64,000 bases of DNA from Cristatella mucedo. Its lineage: Eukaryota > Bryozoa > Phylactolaemata > Cristatellidae. The translations under genes and the position numbers were made by a program. The stretch covers positions 813,501 to 877,500 of the forward strand of contig WPIO01000025.1 in NCBI GenBank assembly GCA_009760855.2. Direction: 5' to 3'. The notes below the pieces were generated by a model. It did no database searches. It was given only the letters and a program-made list of their open reading frames with translations, and had not been told where the DNA came from. Positions 62,317-64,000 of the stretch are shown here, piece after piece (the first letter of the stretch is position 1; each line of letters starts with the position of its first letter).

Positions 62317-64000
62317 CTAATTGGGGGCATATTTTAGTGATTTCTATATGTACAATAGTTAGTGTCGTGGATTCCAGGCTGCTTGGTCCCGGGTTCAAAT
62401 ATGCATCCGCTAACCCTAAGACAAATTAAACAATCAAATTTCCCTCTCAAACTAACGCAGCGCCAACGTGGATGAGTGCGAAAACATTGGCTGCCCACAC
62501 AAAATTCACACCAAGGCTTACCAAGAAGAGAAATAAAAAGAAATACGCTGCGAATTGCACAAATGTGCAGAGCAAAGATGGCGGGGCGGCGGCTCTCGGA
62601 ATCGCCAGCCCCATTTTGAGATTCCAATTAGCGTAACTGTAATGTTTAATATATTAGCTAATGCAATCCGCTGCTTTTGAACAACAATAACTACGGCCTA
62701 GTCGTTCCTTGATCGACATCGCACTGTTCGAAACTGAATTGCCTTCTTAGAACTTCGCCGAAGTCCCCTGGCGGAGACCACTCCAATCAACAAGTCAAGC
62801 CAAAGCGGTTCTTTGGTCTGAAAAAATGAATATTGGATTTCGTATGTGAGTCGCGAACGCTTGTGCACAAAGGAGTTGCTCGCGTATTCATGTGAGCCGT
62901 CGTCGCATGGTGATGAAGCGTGTAACGATGGAATGAGGAGCGTCCCAATCAATGCCACGAGGACACCTGCGGTCGCTGAAGCTCTGACTGCGCCGAGCTT
63001 CGTGTCAAGCGTCCGAGCATTGGCGTCACTTCGATAGATTTCTCGTGCCCTAGCTCCAAGTCATCATAGCTCCACATCTGACATCCGAATCTTACCGCCC
63101 GATAAGCTAACGCGCAAAGCGGGCCAGCGAACTAGCGTATAATTATTCTGCATGCTTGCGCTGCATCGTGCCGCCATCGACAGACGGCGGGCCTGATAGA
63201 TGGGCATCGTAAAAAATCTCTTCGTTGCGCTAGTTCTTCACTACTTGAGAGACAACCTATTACATAATCAAATGATATTATGTAGTAGCGGATGGGCGTT
63301 TACCGCCCGCCCCCTGGGAACTTGCTGCTGGGAGTCTACTTTAGTCCCTCATCCTACAAAAAGCTAAATGACTTGGGGGACTTTCACGCAATCCAAAAAT
63401 AATTTTTCCGCATCCCAGGTCTGTCTTCTCAAGACGAGCTGATTATGAAAGTCCGCTCATGCCTTCTAATGGAATTCTAGAAAAATAGCTAAACAACACC
63501 GTGACGTGTTGTAGGTGCGACCTTAGTTTATTCATACATGACGCGGACGAAGGATTCTTCGGCTGCTCGCCTCGTTTTCTCGCCACGCCTCTATTTTCCT
63601 TCCGTTTCCTATGCGCACCCTTTCATCTATTTCTTTGTCCTTCTCTTTACGCACCCTTTTCTTTTCGATAATTCCAGCGTCAATCTCGGTGCATCTGTAC
63701 ATGCTTATTTTAGCGCCGTCAGTGGCCTATCCATCGCTTAGATCTCACACGTAGCTGGTTCAAATGATGGGTAAGTCAAGCAAGATTTTCGATTACTCTT
63801 GGAACTCATTGGAAGCTGCTATTAAGCTCAGTGTAGGCCGCCGGTTCATTCTCAATAAAACGAGCTCAACTGTAAGAGGCTACTAACAAAGCAAAGTGAC
63901 GCGGCGGAAGAGCGCTTGTCGTCTCGCGGGAAGAATTCCTGCGGCACCAAATGCCAAGTAGATCTAAAATACGAACCAAAAGGGTTAGGATTTTCCAGTT
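62317..64000. other. Right flank, no gene supported
   Basis: An open minus-strand stretch at about 63047-62698 has a hydrophobic run (TAGVLVALIGTLLIPSLHA) but no ATG in frame. A good acceptor (ATTTTTTCAG) occurs near 62819. This might be part of a gene continuing to the right, but nothing more can be said. Confidence 0.3.

Noticed and set aside
62698..63047. Minus-strand frame with signal-anchor-like hydrophobic run
   Set aside because: No ATG in frame, and an acceptor inside it suggests at most a fragment; a gene cannot be supported.

Overview
The window is from an animal nuclear genome. Four intron-containing genes can be assembled from splice sites and reading phase, and three belong to metazoan families: the Ragulator subunit LAMTOR3, the NSL histone-acetyltransferase complex subunit KANSL3, and a secreted fibrinogen-related (FReD) lectin-like protein. 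The fourth is a WBP1/WBP1L/VOPP1-like transmembrane protein with PPxY motifs. Genes are sparse, introns run from about 60 bp to 5 kb, and much of the remaining DNA is LINE, SINE, Ty3/Gypsy-like and microsatellite sequence. This suggests a repeat-rich invertebrate. I cannot fix the phylum from the sequence.

Layout. 1.77-8.57 kb (+): LAMTOR3, with introns full of SINEs, a LINE and a long (GT)n/(AT)n tract. 9.3-10.6 kb: SINE copies. 11.7-13.3 kb (-): a decayed Ty3/Gypsy-like RNase H-integrase fragment. 14.6-20.4 kb: GC-rich stretches, (TC)n tracts, SINEs and two LINE families, with one possible orphan first exon. 20.4-22.9 kb (+): the WBP1-like gene (5' end not found). 25.9-38.9 kb (-): KANSL3 in 11 phase-compatible exons, convergent with the WBP1-like gene. 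Its introns hold LINEs, SINEs and three short tandem duplications. 39.0-50.7 kb: a perfect 20-bp inverted repeat, split LINE endonuclease and RT pieces, an integrase-derived relic and a head-to-head LINE pair. 51.8-58.1 kb (-): the FReD gene, with a decayed LINE in its big intron. 58.1-64 kb: one uncharacterised 246-codon ORF and little else.

The genes show no operon-like link. LAMTOR3 acts at the lysosome in mTORC1/MAPK scaffolding, KANSL3 in nuclear chromatin acetylation, the WBP1-like protein at membranes as a presumed WW-domain/NEDD4-type adaptor, and the FReD protein is presumably secreted for recognition.

The most interesting structural signal is that one tRNA-like SINE family (called SINE-A here) ends in nearly the same stem-loop-forming 3' sequence as the resident L2/CR1-like LINE (LINE-1 here; this does not mean mammalian L1). 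This looks like a LINE-SINE partnership with many copies in one window. I found no bacterial-type defence system, CRISPR array or gene cluster that would count as a new multi-gene system.
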